Of a stretch of 46,453 nucleotides of DNA, positions 26,782 through 36,100 are shown piece by piece. The number at the start of each line of letters is the position of its first letter. The first letter of the stretch is position 1. The DNA lies in assembly GCA_945883815.1 (NCBI GenBank), contig CAMCYJ010000021.1, positions 1-46,453 on the forward strand, written 5' to 3'. The DNA is from Akkermansia muciniphila (GTDB lineage Bacteria; Verrucomicrobiota; Verrucomicrobiia; Limisphaerales; UBA9464). The notes under the pieces are model-generated. The model ran no database searches, was not told the DNA's origin, and saw only the letters and a program-made list of their open reading frames with translations. A program made the translations under genes and the position numbers.

Positions 26782-26805
26782 GGTGATCTTCAGAAAGACC
26801 TTCGG

Positions 26806-27255
26806 AATACCACTTCCGCAATGCGGCCCAGACCGGGCTGATGGTGTACCGCAACCACTTCGGATCTGAAAAAACGGTGCGGAAAGTCCAGTGGAGCACC
26901 GAGGTGATCTTCAACGTGCTCGAACAACATGAGCCCCAGCACGTGTTGCTGCGGGAAGCGCGCCGAGACGCCCTGCACACCTTCCTCGATGGCGAGCGGG
27001 CCCAGGCCTTCCTCACCGATCTGCGGAACCAACACCGCCCCATCCGCCTGCGTGACGTGCCGATGGTTTCGCCGCTGGCCTTTGGCATGTACGCCACCAA
27101 GATCCGGGAAGCCCTGATGGTGAAAGACCCGCAAGAAACGCTGGAGCGCCTTTACCACCACTGGTGGGCCAAACTTGAAGAGGCCCAGAGCGGCTCGTAG
27201 ATTGTCCACTGGCGTCGATGTCGGAAGCTCAATCCGAGAATCCGCAACACCGACC
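26806..27255. repeat. 450-bp direct repeat, copy 2 (lhr 3' end plus flank)
   Basis: It repeats 23393-23842 with about ten mismatches; three change residues (His to Gln, Asp to Asn, Glu to Lys), as in DNA freed from selection. It carries the last 131 codons of lhr without a start, the stop at 27198-27200, and the native spacer to fmdB. Bases 26788-26805 also resemble 23347-23365, as if about 27 bases (23366-23392) were lost from this copy. Confidence 0.9.
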
Positions 27256-27268
27256 CCATGTCTCCACC

Positions 27269-27808
27269 ATGCCGATTTACGAATTCGCCTGCCCCAAGTG
27301 CCGCAAGGTCTACAGCTTTCTCAGCAAGCGCGTCGCACCGTCGCACACACCGGCGTGCCCCAAGTGCGGCAGCAAACGCCTGAGCAAAGAAATCAGTCGG
27401 TTTGCTTTTCTCAATGGCGCACCAGAACCCGCCGCGACCGGCGATGGCGGCGAAGGCTCTGACCTCTCGGGCGAACCGGGGATGGAAGGGGCGGGCATGC
27501 CTGACATGGAGGATCCGCGGATTGCGAGGGCCATGTCAGAGATGGAGCGCGACATGGACCATCTCGACGAAAACAACCCCAAGCACATGGCCCATTTGTT
27601 GCGGAAGATGAAGGACATCCTCCCATCGGGATCCGTGCCCAAGGATTTCGAAGTAGCCCTCAAGCGCCTCGAAGCCGGCGAAGACCCGGAGAAAATTGAA
27701 GCCGACATGGGCGACGTGCTCGGCGACCTCATGGGCGGCGAAGACGGCTCCGGCGGAGGCGGCGGAGGCGGTGCCTACTCCAAGGACCCGGGGCTCTACG
27801 ATTACTAG
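27269..27808 (+). CDS. FmdB-type zinc-ribbon protein
   Basis: A 179-residue protein that begins with the FmdB/CxxC zinc ribbon: MPIYEFACPKCRKVYSFL, then CPKCGSKRLSKEISRF; the two CxxC pairs bind Zn. The ATG at 27269 gives the canonical MPIYEF start. The rest is acidic and helical (DMEDPRIARAMSEMERDM, PKHMAHLLRKMKDILP), then a Gly-rich stretch and a DPGLYDY tail. Family members are small regulatory or nucleic-acid-related proteins without a fixed function. Before island 1 arrived it would have stood about 70 bases after lhr, which suggests one transcription unit; now 3.4 kb separates them. The amidase fragment begins right after its stop. Confidence 0.8.
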   Translation: MPIYEFACPKCRKVYSFLSKRVAPSHTPACPKCGSKRLSKEISRFAFLNGAPEPAATGDGGEGSDLSGEPGMEGAGMPDMEDPRIARAMSEMERDMDHLDENNPKHMAHLLRKMKDILPSGSVPKDFEVALKRLEAGEDPEKIEADMGDVLGDLMGGEDGSGGGGGGGAYSKDPGLYDY

Positions 27809-28087
27809 GTCCCCTCACCCGTCCACCCGCTCGTCGAAGGACGGCAGGAATCGCGGGGTACGGCGGGCCTGGGCGGCGGTCTCGAAGGCGTGGGCCAGGC
27901 CGATGAGCCGCCCTTCGCTCCAGGCACGGCCGAAGAACGAGAGACCCACCGGCAGCCCAAAGATCAGGCCGGCGGGCACGGTGACGGACGGGTACCCGGC
28001 GACGGCGGCGATGGATGAACTGCCGCCGAGCCCGCCATCTCCGGCGAACAACTCGATGGCGTGGGCCGGACCGGTGGTCGGTGCCAC
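27809..28087. repeat. 279-bp direct repeat, copy A (amidase 3' end)
   Basis: It matches 30075-30353 over its full length without gaps, with about 27 mismatches by eye (about 10%). It holds the last 90 codons of an amidase on the minus strand. The inner edge (28087) is where similarity stops abruptly, inside the VAPTTGP block. Confidence 0.88.
27815..28087 (-). pseudogene. Amidase C-terminal fragment
   Basis: The minus-strand frame encodes the last 90 residues of an amidase (APTTGPAHAIELFAGDGGLG, FGLPVGLSFFGRAWSEG, RFLPSFDERVDG). It is about 90% identical in DNA to the end of the intact amidase at 30081-31700. The catalytic Ser-cisSer-Lys region lies upstream in the parent and is absent here. 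The gene was either split by, or duplicated with, the hipBA insertion. Many of the base changes are silent, so this piece evolved as coding DNA for some time. Confidence 0.85.
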
Positions 28088-28351
28088 GGTGGCTGATCCG
28101 CCGGGCGTTCCAGCTCAGCAAGACGCTTCCAAACGAACTGCCCGGATCTCCATGATGATCGATCCGGGAACGGATGAACGGCCCCCGCGCCGATCTGCAA
28201 GAGCACCGAAATCAAGTTTTCAAAGAAACCATTCGCTCCCCCCAATCCGCCTGAACCGCGAAGATCACGGCACCCCATGGGCAAACGCTTCAGGTCCTTG
28301 GGGCCGGGCAGGCTCCGCCCTTCGAAGAAACCGGAGCTTTCGAATGGACCT

Positions 28352-29578
28352 TCAGGAACCCAGGCGAACCGCCTCGTCGGTGAGGCCATGCTCGAACGCA
28401 CTGGAATAGGCGGCCATCGAGCCGGAGGGGATCCTGAGTTGTCGTGCCTGCTTCCGCCAGTTGACCACCGCCGCGGCAACCTCCCGGAGAATCGTCTTGG
28501 CCTCCGGGCCGCGGAGCCCGAAGCGGGACGCGGCATCCAGGGCTGCCTCGATGCTCGGAGTGTCGTGCTGCTCGGATAGGGCGGTCTTGGGTGTTCTGGC
28601 CCGATCGATTTCGGGCACCGGATTGAGATCGTACGCCGGGGAAAGGGACCATTTGTCGGGCGACTTCATGAGGAACCCGTGGTTTCGGAGATGATCGTCG
28701 TAGTTGCTCGCCAGAAGGGAAAACACCAAGCGTCTCCAGAGTTCGTGAAGATCTCCCCGGACATCCTCACCGAACTGCCGGATGCCATCGGCGATCTGGG
28801 TGTAGGCTCCCGGATCCCCCGGCGACAGCCCCAGGAGCGTGTTCGCCGAGAGGAAGGGAATCCGTCGCCCCCCGTCCCGATCAAAGCGGGAGATCAACGA
28901 GACGCTTCGGCCCTTCGAGTGAATCCACCGATGCTCGGCGACCCGGATGCCGGCCTTGGCCGCCAAGGCCATCGCCAGGATCTCACCGGCGGCCATGTCA
29001 CGGGTGTCGTCGGGCTTTGGAAACTTGGCGATGGCCAACCGGCCGTCCGGCAAGGCCACCACCGATTTGGGCCGGGCACCACCGATCGGCGAACCCGATC
29101 CCAAGAGGAAGCGAAGGTCCCTCGCCGTCTCGGTCTCCGAGTGCACGGCATCGGCCGCGTTGATCAGGGCGGCAAGCTGCACCAGCGGCGGAATCCGCCC
29201 ATCACCGGGAGTCAGGAAGGGACCGTCGGGATCGGATCGGAAACGCAACGCCCCGATCCGTGATGAATCCTCGAGGGCCAATACATAGTCCATCTCCCGA
29301 TAGGGTTTGGATCCGAGGACCTGTCGACGAACCGCCCGCTCGATGAGCACTCGTCCCCATCGATCCGGACCACAGTCCTGGAACACTCCGAACAATTGGG
29401 CCGCATGGTGAGGTCCGCGTCGTAATGGAAGATTCGTGGGATCGACTGCGAAGGCCCCGGGGCTGGCAAGCCAGTCGGCACCGTATTCGAAGGTCACCGC
29501 GGAACCCCGGTCGGCCGAGTGGAGCGTGCCGACCCGGTGGGTTCTCCCATGCCAGTCGACATGGACTTCGACGCTCAC
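28352..29578 (-). CDS. hipA: HipA-type serine/threonine kinase toxin
   Basis: A 408-residue HipA toxin, a kinase that phosphorylates glutamyl-tRNA synthetase (in E. coli) and induces dormancy. The HipA N-terminal domain spans about residues 10-110 (GAFAVDPTNLPLRRG, CGPDRWGRVLIERA). The kinase part has the Gly-rich ATP loop GSPIGGARPKSVV near 170, an ATP lysine in LAIAKFPKP, catalytic NYDDHLRNHGFL near 300, and the metal motif SLSPAYDLNPVP. All key residues are present, so it is probably active. Its start overlaps the hipB stop by 4 bases (ATGA). It lies inside a segment bounded by two amidase tails. The target here is not known. Confidence 0.88.
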   Translation of the reverse strand: MSVEVHVDWHGRTHRVGTLHSADRGSAVTFEYGADWLASPGAFAVDPTNLPLRRGPHHAAQLFGVFQDCGPDRWGRVLIERAVRRQVLGSKPYREMDYVLALEDSSRIGALRFRSDPDGPFLTPGDGRIPPLVQLAALINAADAVHSETETARDLRFLLGSGSPIGGARPKSVVALPDGRLAIAKFPKPDDTRDMAAGEILAMALAAKAGIRVAEHRWIHSKGRSVSLISRFDRDGGRRIPFLSANTLLGLSPGDPGAYTQIADGIRQFGEDVRGDLHELWRRLVFSLLASNYDDHLRNHGFLMKSPDKWSLSPAYDLNPVPEIDRARTPKTALSEQHDTPSIEAALDAASRFGLRGPEAKTILREVAAAVVNWRKQARQLRIPSGSMAAYSSAFEHGLTDEAVRLGS

Positions 29579-29889
29579 GGGACTTTCCTCCGGATCCGCC
29601 GAGGCAGACGTTGTTCATCGAGCCGCAGGGCCAAGAGGTCTTGGGCAGGCTCAGCGAGGCGCGCCAGACGATCGTGCAATTGAAGGATGAATGCCGCCGT
29701 CGCCAGCGTGCCGATCGAGACGGTCGGATCGCCTTTCTCCAATCGCCACAAGGTGCTCCTGCCGACAAAAAGTCGTGCCGCCATGTCCGCTGTGGAGATG
29801 CCGCGTCGTCGTCGGGCCAACGCCAGATCGCGGCCCAGATCGCGCAATGCGCGGACCGCTGGCAACGGAAGTGACTCTTGAACGCCCAT
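29575..29889 (-). CDS. hipB: HipB-type helix-turn-helix antitoxin
   Basis: A 104-residue antitoxin and autorepressor. The HTH (XRE/Cro) domain covers residues about 20-75: ALARRRRGISTADMAARLFVG shortened here to RRRGISTADMAARLF, with the recognition helix in GRSTLWRLEKGDPTVSIGTL. The last 25 residues are the usual extended tail that contacts HipA. It is encoded just before hipA with an ATGA overlap, as in classical hipBA operons. A perfect palindrome lies 7 bases upstream of its ATG, the expected HipB operator. Confidence 0.85.
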   Translation of the reverse strand: MGVQESLPLPAVRALRDLGRDLALARRRRGISTADMAARLFVGRSTLWRLEKGDPTVSIGTLATAAFILQLHDRLARLAEPAQDLLALRLDEQRLPRRIRRKVP

Positions 29890-29895
29890 GATCCA

Positions 29896-29919
29896 TAATG
29901 TCTAACAAGCGAGACATTA
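29896..29919 (-). promoter_or_regulatory. Putative HipB operator (8-bp perfect inverted repeat)
   Basis: TAATGTCT (29896-29903) and AGACATTA (29912-29919) form a perfect inverted repeat with an 8-base spacer, 7 bases before the hipB ATG (29887-29889). This local stretch is AT-rich in GC-rich DNA. E. coli HipB also binds inverted repeats with an 8-base centre upstream of its own gene, so the architecture fits autoregulation. A TTGCTT/-10-like pair may overlap it, but the promoter is uncertain. Confidence 0.65.
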
Positions 29920-30074
29920 AAGCAATTATTGTTTCCTATCTGATACGTTTTGAACACGCAATCCATGCCGGCGACGGCTCTTGGATTCCAGGATTCACAT
30001 CCTCCCACTGGTGCCGCTCACGGATGCTTCCCGGATTTCGGCCCACAACGGATCGCTCGCGGTGCCGTCCCGAC

Positions 30075-30353
30075 GTCCCCTCACCCATCCATCCGCTCGT
30101 CGAAGGACGGCAGGAATCGCGGGGTGCGGCGGGCCTGGGCGGCGGTCTCGAACGCGTGGGCCAGGCCGATGAGTTTTCCTTCGCTCCAGGCGCGGCCGAA
30201 CAACGAGAGGCCGACTGGCAATCCGAAGATCATCCCGGCAGGCAGCGTGATCGACGGGTATCCGGCGACGGCGGCGATGGATGAACTGCCGCCGAGGCCG
30301 CCATCACCGGCGAGCAACTCGATGGCGTGGGCCGGACCGGTGGTCGGTGCCAC
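30075..30353. repeat. 279-bp direct repeat, copy B (amidase 3' end)
   Basis: It is the in-gene copy, matching 27809-28087 at about 90%. It covers the last 90 codons of the intact amidase plus six bases after its stop. Outside both edges the two flanks are unrelated, so hipBA sits precisely between the copies. Confidence 0.88.
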
Positions 30354-31700
30354 CAGGGCGTCGAGCCGGTGCTCATCCATCACTCGGTCGATGCCGTCTT
30401 GGCGAGACCACTTGCGGCATCGGGCCAGCGCCTCCAGATACCGGGCTTCGGTCAGCGGCCCCTTGGTTTGCGCTTCGATGAGGGTCTCCTGCCCGAAGAA
30501 CTTCAGCTCCCGATCGGCGTTGCGCTCGTTGAAGGCAATCAGCTCTGCCAACGACTTCACCGGCGCAGCGTCACCCAGAGATGCAAAGTAGGCGTTCAGG
30601 CCGGCCTTGAATTCATACAGCATCACTTGGAACTCGGCGTCGCCCAAGGCCGAGTGACCGGGAAGGCCAGAGGTGTCGATCAGCTCGGCACCTTGTTCAC
30701 GCATGATCTTCAGTGACGAGGCCATCACAGTGTCGATGCGCGGGTGCCAGCCGAAATGGTTTCGGGCGACGCCGATGCGGGTACCCTTCAATGCGCCGGG
30801 ATCCAGGAATCGGGTGAAGTCCAACCGGGCCGACGCCGTATCCGAGCGGGCCGACGCGGGGTCGGACGGATCGATGCCCGTCATTGCGCCCAGCAGCGCC
30901 GCCGCATCGGCCACGGTGCGTGCCATGGGCCCAGCGGTGTCTTGCGTGGAGGAGATGGGGATGATGCCTGAGCGACTGAGAAGCCCCACAGTGGGCTTGA
31001 TGCCGACGATGCCGCAGGACGACGCGGGCGAGACGATGGACCCATCGGTCTCGGTGCCGACGGCCACGGTGCACAGGTCGGCCGCCACGGCGACACCGGA
31101 ACCGGAGCTGGAGCCTGAGGCGCTGCGGTCGAGCATGTGCGGGTTGCGCGTAAGCCCACCGCGCCCGCTCCAGCCGGAGATGGAACGGTGGCCTCGAAAA
31201 TTGGCCCACTCGCTGAGGTTGGTCTTGCCCAGCACCACGGCTCCCGCCGCACGGAGCCGGGCGACGAGGAACGCATCCTTAGGCGCGATGGAGCCTGCCA
31301 AGGCCAACGATCCCGCGGTCGTCTGCATGCGGTCACCGGTGTCGATGTTGTCCTTGATGAGCACGGGCACGCCGTGGAGCGGGCCACGCGGGCCATGCGT
31401 ACGACGTTCGTCATCCAGTGCCCGGGCGATGGCGACGGCCTCGGTATTCACCTCGATGACCGAGTTGAGTCGCGGCCCGCTGCGGTCGAGTCGGTGAATC
31501 CGCCGCAGAAAGTGCTCTGTGAGCCGCTCGGAGGTGAGCGAACCCGCAGCCATGCGTCGCTGGATCTCGGCCACGGACAGCTCCGACAAGGAGGCCGAAC
31601 CGCCGAACGGTCCAGTGACGCACCCGGGCAAGGTTCCGAGAGACGTCGCAGCCACCGAGGCAAAACCCAGGCCTTGGAGAAAATGCCGCCGGTTTGTCAT
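30081..31700 (-). CDS. Amidase (amidase-signature family), Tat lipoprotein
   Basis: A 539-residue amidase-signature hydrolase. The N-terminus shows a twin-arginine signal (NRRHFLQGLGF) and a lipobox (LGTLPGC), so it is likely Tat-exported and lipid-anchored. The catalytic Lys is in VLIKDNIDTGD, the cis-Ser in RSASGSSSGSGVAVA, and the nucleophile Ser in TDGSIVSPASSCGIVG; all three are present. The family cleaves amide bonds of diverse substrates; none can be named here. It starts 39 bases after the DUF1501 gene stop, so DUF1549/1553, DUF1501 and amidase form one operon. Its last 90 codons are duplicated at 27809-28087, bounding the hipBA segment. Confidence 0.9.
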   Translation of the reverse strand: MTNRRHFLQGLGFASVAATSLGTLPGCVTGPFGGSASLSELSVAEIQRRMAAGSLTSERLTEHFLRRIHRLDRSGPRLNSVIEVNTEAVAIARALDDERRTHGPRGPLHGVPVLIKDNIDTGDRMQTTAGSLALAGSIAPKDAFLVARLRAAGAVVLGKTNLSEWANFRGHRSISGWSGRGGLTRNPHMLDRSASGSSSGSGVAVAADLCTVAVGTETDGSIVSPASSCGIVGIKPTVGLLSRSGIIPISSTQDTAGPMARTVADAAALLGAMTGIDPSDPASARSDTASARLDFTRFLDPGALKGTRIGVARNHFGWHPRIDTVMASSLKIMREQGAELIDTSGLPGHSALGDAEFQVMLYEFKAGLNAYFASLGDAAPVKSLAELIAFNERNADRELKFFGQETLIEAQTKGPLTEARYLEALARCRKWSRQDGIDRVMDEHRLDALVAPTTGPAHAIELLAGDGGLGGSSSIAAVAGYPSITLPAGMIFGLPVGLSLFGRAWSEGKLIGLAHAFETAAQARRTPRFLPSFDERMDG

Positions 31701-31739
31701 GTTGATCGTTCTATCTAGGACAGCCGATACCCAGGCTGC

Positions 31740-33185
31740 TCAAGCCAAGATGCCCCGGACCACTTCGCCACCGACGTCGGTGAGGCGGTAGTCGCGGCCC
31801 TGGAAGCGGTGGGTGAAGCGGGTGTGCTCGATGCCGAGCAGGTGCAGCACGGTGGCTTGGAAATCGTTGGCGTGGACGGGGTTTTCGGCGGTGTTGTAGC
31901 CGAAGTCGTCGGTGGTGCCGTAGGTGGTGCCGCCCCGGATGCCGCCGCCGGCCATCCACAGCGAGAAGGCCTTCATGTGGTGGTCGCGGCCATAGTTGCC
32001 GTTGGAGCTGTCGCCCTGGTTCATGGGGGTGCGGCCGAATTCGCCACCCCAAACCACCAGGGTGTCGTCGAGCAGGCCCCGCTGGCGGAGGTCGCGCACC
32101 AGGGCCGCCGAGGCCTGGTCCACTGCCTTGGCGGTCTTGGCGATGTCGGCCGGCAGGTTGTTGTGGTGATCCCAGCCCCGGTGATACAGCTGGATGAAGC
32201 GCACCCCGCGCTCGGCCAGGCGTCGGGCGAGCAGGCAGTTGTTGGCGTACGACGACTTGCCGGGCTCCGCCCCGTACATCTCCAGCGTGGCCCGGTTCTC
32301 TTTCGAGATATCCATGAGCTCGGGCACGCTGGTCTGCATGCGGTAGGCCATTTCGAACGAGGCGATGCGGGTGGCGATCTCGGGGTCGCCCACGGCTTGC
32401 AAATGCTCTCGATTGATCTCGCGGGTGCCATCAATCAACCGGCGGCGGATCTCCGGAGAGATGCCCTGCGGATTGTTCACGAAAAGGATGGGTTCGGCCC
32501 CGGAGCGGAACTCCACGCCCTGGTGGTTGGTCGGCAGGAACCCACTGCCCCAATAGCGGGTGAGCAACGGTTGGTCCTGCCCCTGCCCTGAGGCCAGCAC
32601 CACGAAGGCGGGCAACTGCTCGTTCTCGCTGCCCAGTCCGTAGGAAATCCAGGAACCCATGGCCGGCCGACCCGCTTGCTGGTGGCCGGTCTGCATCAGC
32701 GTCACGCCCGGGTCGTGATTGATGGCCTCGGTGTGAATGGAACGCACCAGCGCGATTTCGTCGGCGATGGAGCCGATGTGCGGGAGCAACTCGGAAATTT
32801 CCATGCCGCATTGGCCGTGGCGATCGAAGCGGAATCGGCTGCCCACGCAGTTGAGCGGCTGGCCCATGAGTTGGGCGATGCGCTGGCCTTTGGTGAGGCT
32901 CTCCGGCATGGGTTTGCCGTTCATCTTCACCAATTGGGGCTTGGGATCGAAGAGATCCAAGTGCGACGGGGCACCCGACTGGAACAGATAAATCACCCGC
33001 TTGGCCCGCGGTGGCCGGTGCAGCACCCGCGCGTCCTTGGGAATGCCGGGAACCTCGGCGGAAACACTTTGAGGCGAACCAAGCAGCGAGGCCAGGGCCG
33101 CAGCGCCAATGCCTCGGGCTCCCCGAGCAAAGAAATGCCGCCGCGTCAGATGCAGGGCGATGGACTCTTCAGGCTTCATGTTCAT
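31740..33185 (-). CDS. Tat-exported DUF1501 protein (copy 2)
   Basis: A 481-residue DUF1501 protein with a twin-arginine signal (TRRHFFARGARGIGAAALAS). Family blocks include YLFQSGAPSHLDLFDPKP, GSWISYGLGSENEQLPAF, TLVVWGGEFGRTPMNQG and the end FQGRDYRLTDVGGEVVRG. The phosphatase/sulfatase-superfamily metal residues are probably in these blocks. It overlaps the preceding DUF1549/1553 gene by 4 bases (ATGA), which marks tight coupling. It differs from the copy at 6590-8038 in the loops, so it is a paralogue rather than a recent duplicate. Substrate unknown. Confidence 0.92.
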   Translation of the reverse strand: MNMKPEESIALHLTRRHFFARGARGIGAAALASLLGSPQSVSAEVPGIPKDARVLHRPPRAKRVIYLFQSGAPSHLDLFDPKPQLVKMNGKPMPESLTKGQRIAQLMGQPLNCVGSRFRFDRHGQCGMEISELLPHIGSIADEIALVRSIHTEAINHDPGVTLMQTGHQQAGRPAMGSWISYGLGSENEQLPAFVVLASGQGQDQPLLTRYWGSGFLPTNHQGVEFRSGAEPILFVNNPQGISPEIRRRLIDGTREINREHLQAVGDPEIATRIASFEMAYRMQTSVPELMDISKENRATLEMYGAEPGKSSYANNCLLARRLAERGVRFIQLYHRGWDHHNNLPADIAKTAKAVDQASAALVRDLRQRGLLDDTLVVWGGEFGRTPMNQGDSSNGNYGRDHHMKAFSLWMAGGGIRGGTTYGTTDDFGYNTAENPVHANDFQATVLHLLGIEHTRFTHRFQGRDYRLTDVGGEVVRGILA

Positions 33186-36100
33186 TCGCGGGTGACGGAT
33201 TCGTCGAGATTGAGGAGGGCGCTGGCCACGCCGGTCCAGGCGGCCAAATCCGCCGTGGGCAAACCCGCAACCTTGGACCCCTGCCCCACGCGCGTGATGG
33301 CTTCGGCGGCCGGTTTGTCCTTGGCATATTCCTCCAGAAGATCATCCAACAGTCGCTTCAATGCGGCGCGTTCGCGATCGGAGGCCGGACGAGCCAGCAG
33401 GGATTTCATCGCGAAATCGATGCGATCGGAAGAGGTGAGACTCGGTGACTCCCGCAAAATTCGCTGGGCAAAGAACCGGGCCGCCTCCAGGTAAGTCACA
33501 TCGTTCATGGTGACGAAGGCTTGGAGCGGGGTGCAGGTCGACGGTCGCTGCACGGTGCACAGCGCCCGGTCGGGGGCATCGAAGGTTTGCAGCGTGGGAT
33601 TGGGCACCGTGCGCTTCCAAAGCGTGTACAAGCTGCGCCGGTAGAGGTCTTCACCTTGGCCCACTTGATAACTGTTTCCGGCGAACATCTTTTCCTCCCA
33701 CAAGCCGGGCGGTTGATACGGGCGGACACTGACGCCGCCAATGCGCTTGGAAAGCAATCCACTGACCGCCAATGCGTTGTCTCGCAACATTTCGGCCGGC
33801 AGGCGGAACCGAGGGCCCCGGGCCAACAGGAGGTTTTCCGGATCACGCCCCAGCACCTCCGGCGACACCCGCGAAGACTGGCGGTAGGTGGCGCTGAGCA
33901 CCATTTGCCGCAAGGCCGTCTTCACATTCCAACCGTCTTCAATGAAGCGCCGCGCCAACCAGTCCAACAACTCGGGATGGGTGGGTGGTTGCCCGTTGGT
34001 TCCGAATTCATTGGCCGTGCGCACGATGGGGTTGGGGAAGAACAGCCCCCAGAAGCGGTTGACCGCGACCCGGGAGGTGAGCGGGTGCGACGGATCCACC
34101 AACCACCGGGCCAGATCCAACCGGTTGGTGCCTGAGACGTACTGGGCGGGCGGCAAGCAACTCGTGGGAACGTCGGCTGTGACCCGCTCCCCCTTGGACC
34201 GATAATCGCCGCGGACCCGGATGTGACTCGCACGAGCTTCCTTCATGTCTTCCATCACCCGCAGTGTGGGAATGGAACGGTTCAAGTCGTCGCGACGCTT
34301 CTGCTCGGCTGCCAAACGAACCGTCAACTCCTTCACCTCCGGAATGCGGGTGGTGCGGTAATAGGTCCTCAACTCCAAGGTCTGAGCCGGGGTTCTCTTT
34401 TCCATCGGTAGGCGTGCAATGTCTCGCAGGGCAGCCACCTTCGGATCTCCGGCTTCACGGTCGGTGGCAAAGTAGAATCCACTGCCACTGGCCCGGTTCA
34501 CGATCTTCAGCAGGAGATGGTTCTCTCCGGCCTTGAGCACCGCCTGAACCTCTTCCTGATTGGCCGCAGCACCACGACTCACATCCTTGGCCAGCAACTC
34601 ACGGCCATTGAGCCAAACGCGGATTCCATCGTCACTGCCCAGAAAGAGCGCCTGGGTGCGCACCTGGCTCGAGGTCAGGCTGCGGTGCAAATACGTGGCT
34701 CCCAGCTCGTTGGACAAGGGATGAACCACGCCATCCTTCCAACCTGCTTCCAGGACCCATGCTTTCCGGTCGTTGCCGAACACGGCGTCGGCCTGGAACC
34801 CCTTCTCCGGCCCGAACTCGCGCTCAAAGGCCGCCTTGCCGTCGGGTTCCACAAAGGGCCCCACGCGCCGCCAGGGTCCCAATTGAAGGACTCCCGCCAA
34901 TTCGGTACCGGCCAGCCAAGCGGTTTCCCAAGCGGTCTGGGAGGAATCCCAATCAGCGCGTTTCTCATTCAATCGCTCGGTGTGGCTGGCTTCCAACGTC
35001 CGGACGGATTCTTGGAGCGCCTTCAGGTCCGCCTCCTGGCGGGCCGTCGGCACTTGGATGAACGGCGGGGCGGGATCGCTGTCGAGCCCCTTCTCCGGGA
35101 TGCGGTTGAAGAAGTCGTAGAGCTGGTAGTACTCGCGCTGGGTGAACGGGTCGTACTTGTGGTTGTGACATTCGGCGCACTGGATGGAGGAACCCAAGAA
35201 CACGGTCCCAAACGTGTTCACCCGATCGGTGACGTACTTGTTGAGGTATTCATCGGGATCGGCGCCTCCCTCGGTGCTCGACATGCCGTTGCGGTTGAAG
35301 GCGGTGGCCACGCGCTGATCCCGCGTGGGATGGGGCAGAAGATCTCCCGCGAGTTGATCGACGATGAATCGGTCGTAGGGCTGATTGGCATTGAAGGACT
35401 GAATCACCCAGTCGCGGTATTGCCACATGGAGCGGGGCGCATCGGCATGGTACCCATCGCTGTCGGCGAACCGGGCTAAATCCAGCCACGGCACGGCCAT
35501 CCGCTCGCCATAGGCCTGACTGCTCAGCAGGCGGTCCACCAGCTTCTCATAGGCGGCATCCGAGTTGTCGGCGAGAAAGGCGTCCACCTCGTCCACGGTG
35601 GGCGGGAGACCGGTCAGGTCGAGGGAGACACGGCGCAGGAGCGTTCTGCGATCGGCCTCCGGCGACGGTTTCAGCCCTTCTTTCTCCAATCGGGCCAGGA
35701 TGAAGGCGTCGATGCCATTGCGCACCCAGCCCTGGGTTTGAACCGCCGGCAGCGCCGGGTTTTCGGGACTTTGGTGAGACCAATGGCCTTTCCATTCGGC
35801 ACCCTCCTGGATCCAACGACGGAGCGATTCTGTTTGGGACGGAGACAGTTGTTTGCCCGTCGATGCCGGCGGCATGTGCTCATCCGGATCGGTGCTCGAA
35901 ATGACCTGCAGCAAACGGGATGCGGACGGATCTCCGGGCACCACCGCGCGCGCTCCAGAGGACAGTTTCAAGGTCGCTCCTTCCGGTCGATCCAACCGGA
36001 GACCGCCTTTGCGCTTTTCCAAATCAGGCCCGTGGCACGGGTAGCAGTGCTCCACCAACAGCGGACGGATCTCCCGGTTGAAATCAATGCGAGATCCCGA

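Noticed and set aside
28141-28168. CCCGGATC-N12-GATCCGGG hairpin as a hipA terminator
   Set aside because: There is no T tract on either side, and it lies about 190 bases past the hipA stop; it could as well be a chance palindrome.
34517-35479. Open frame of 320 codons opposite the second DUF1549/1553 gene
   Set aside because: Antisense shadow of a well-supported gene; no start context or motifs.
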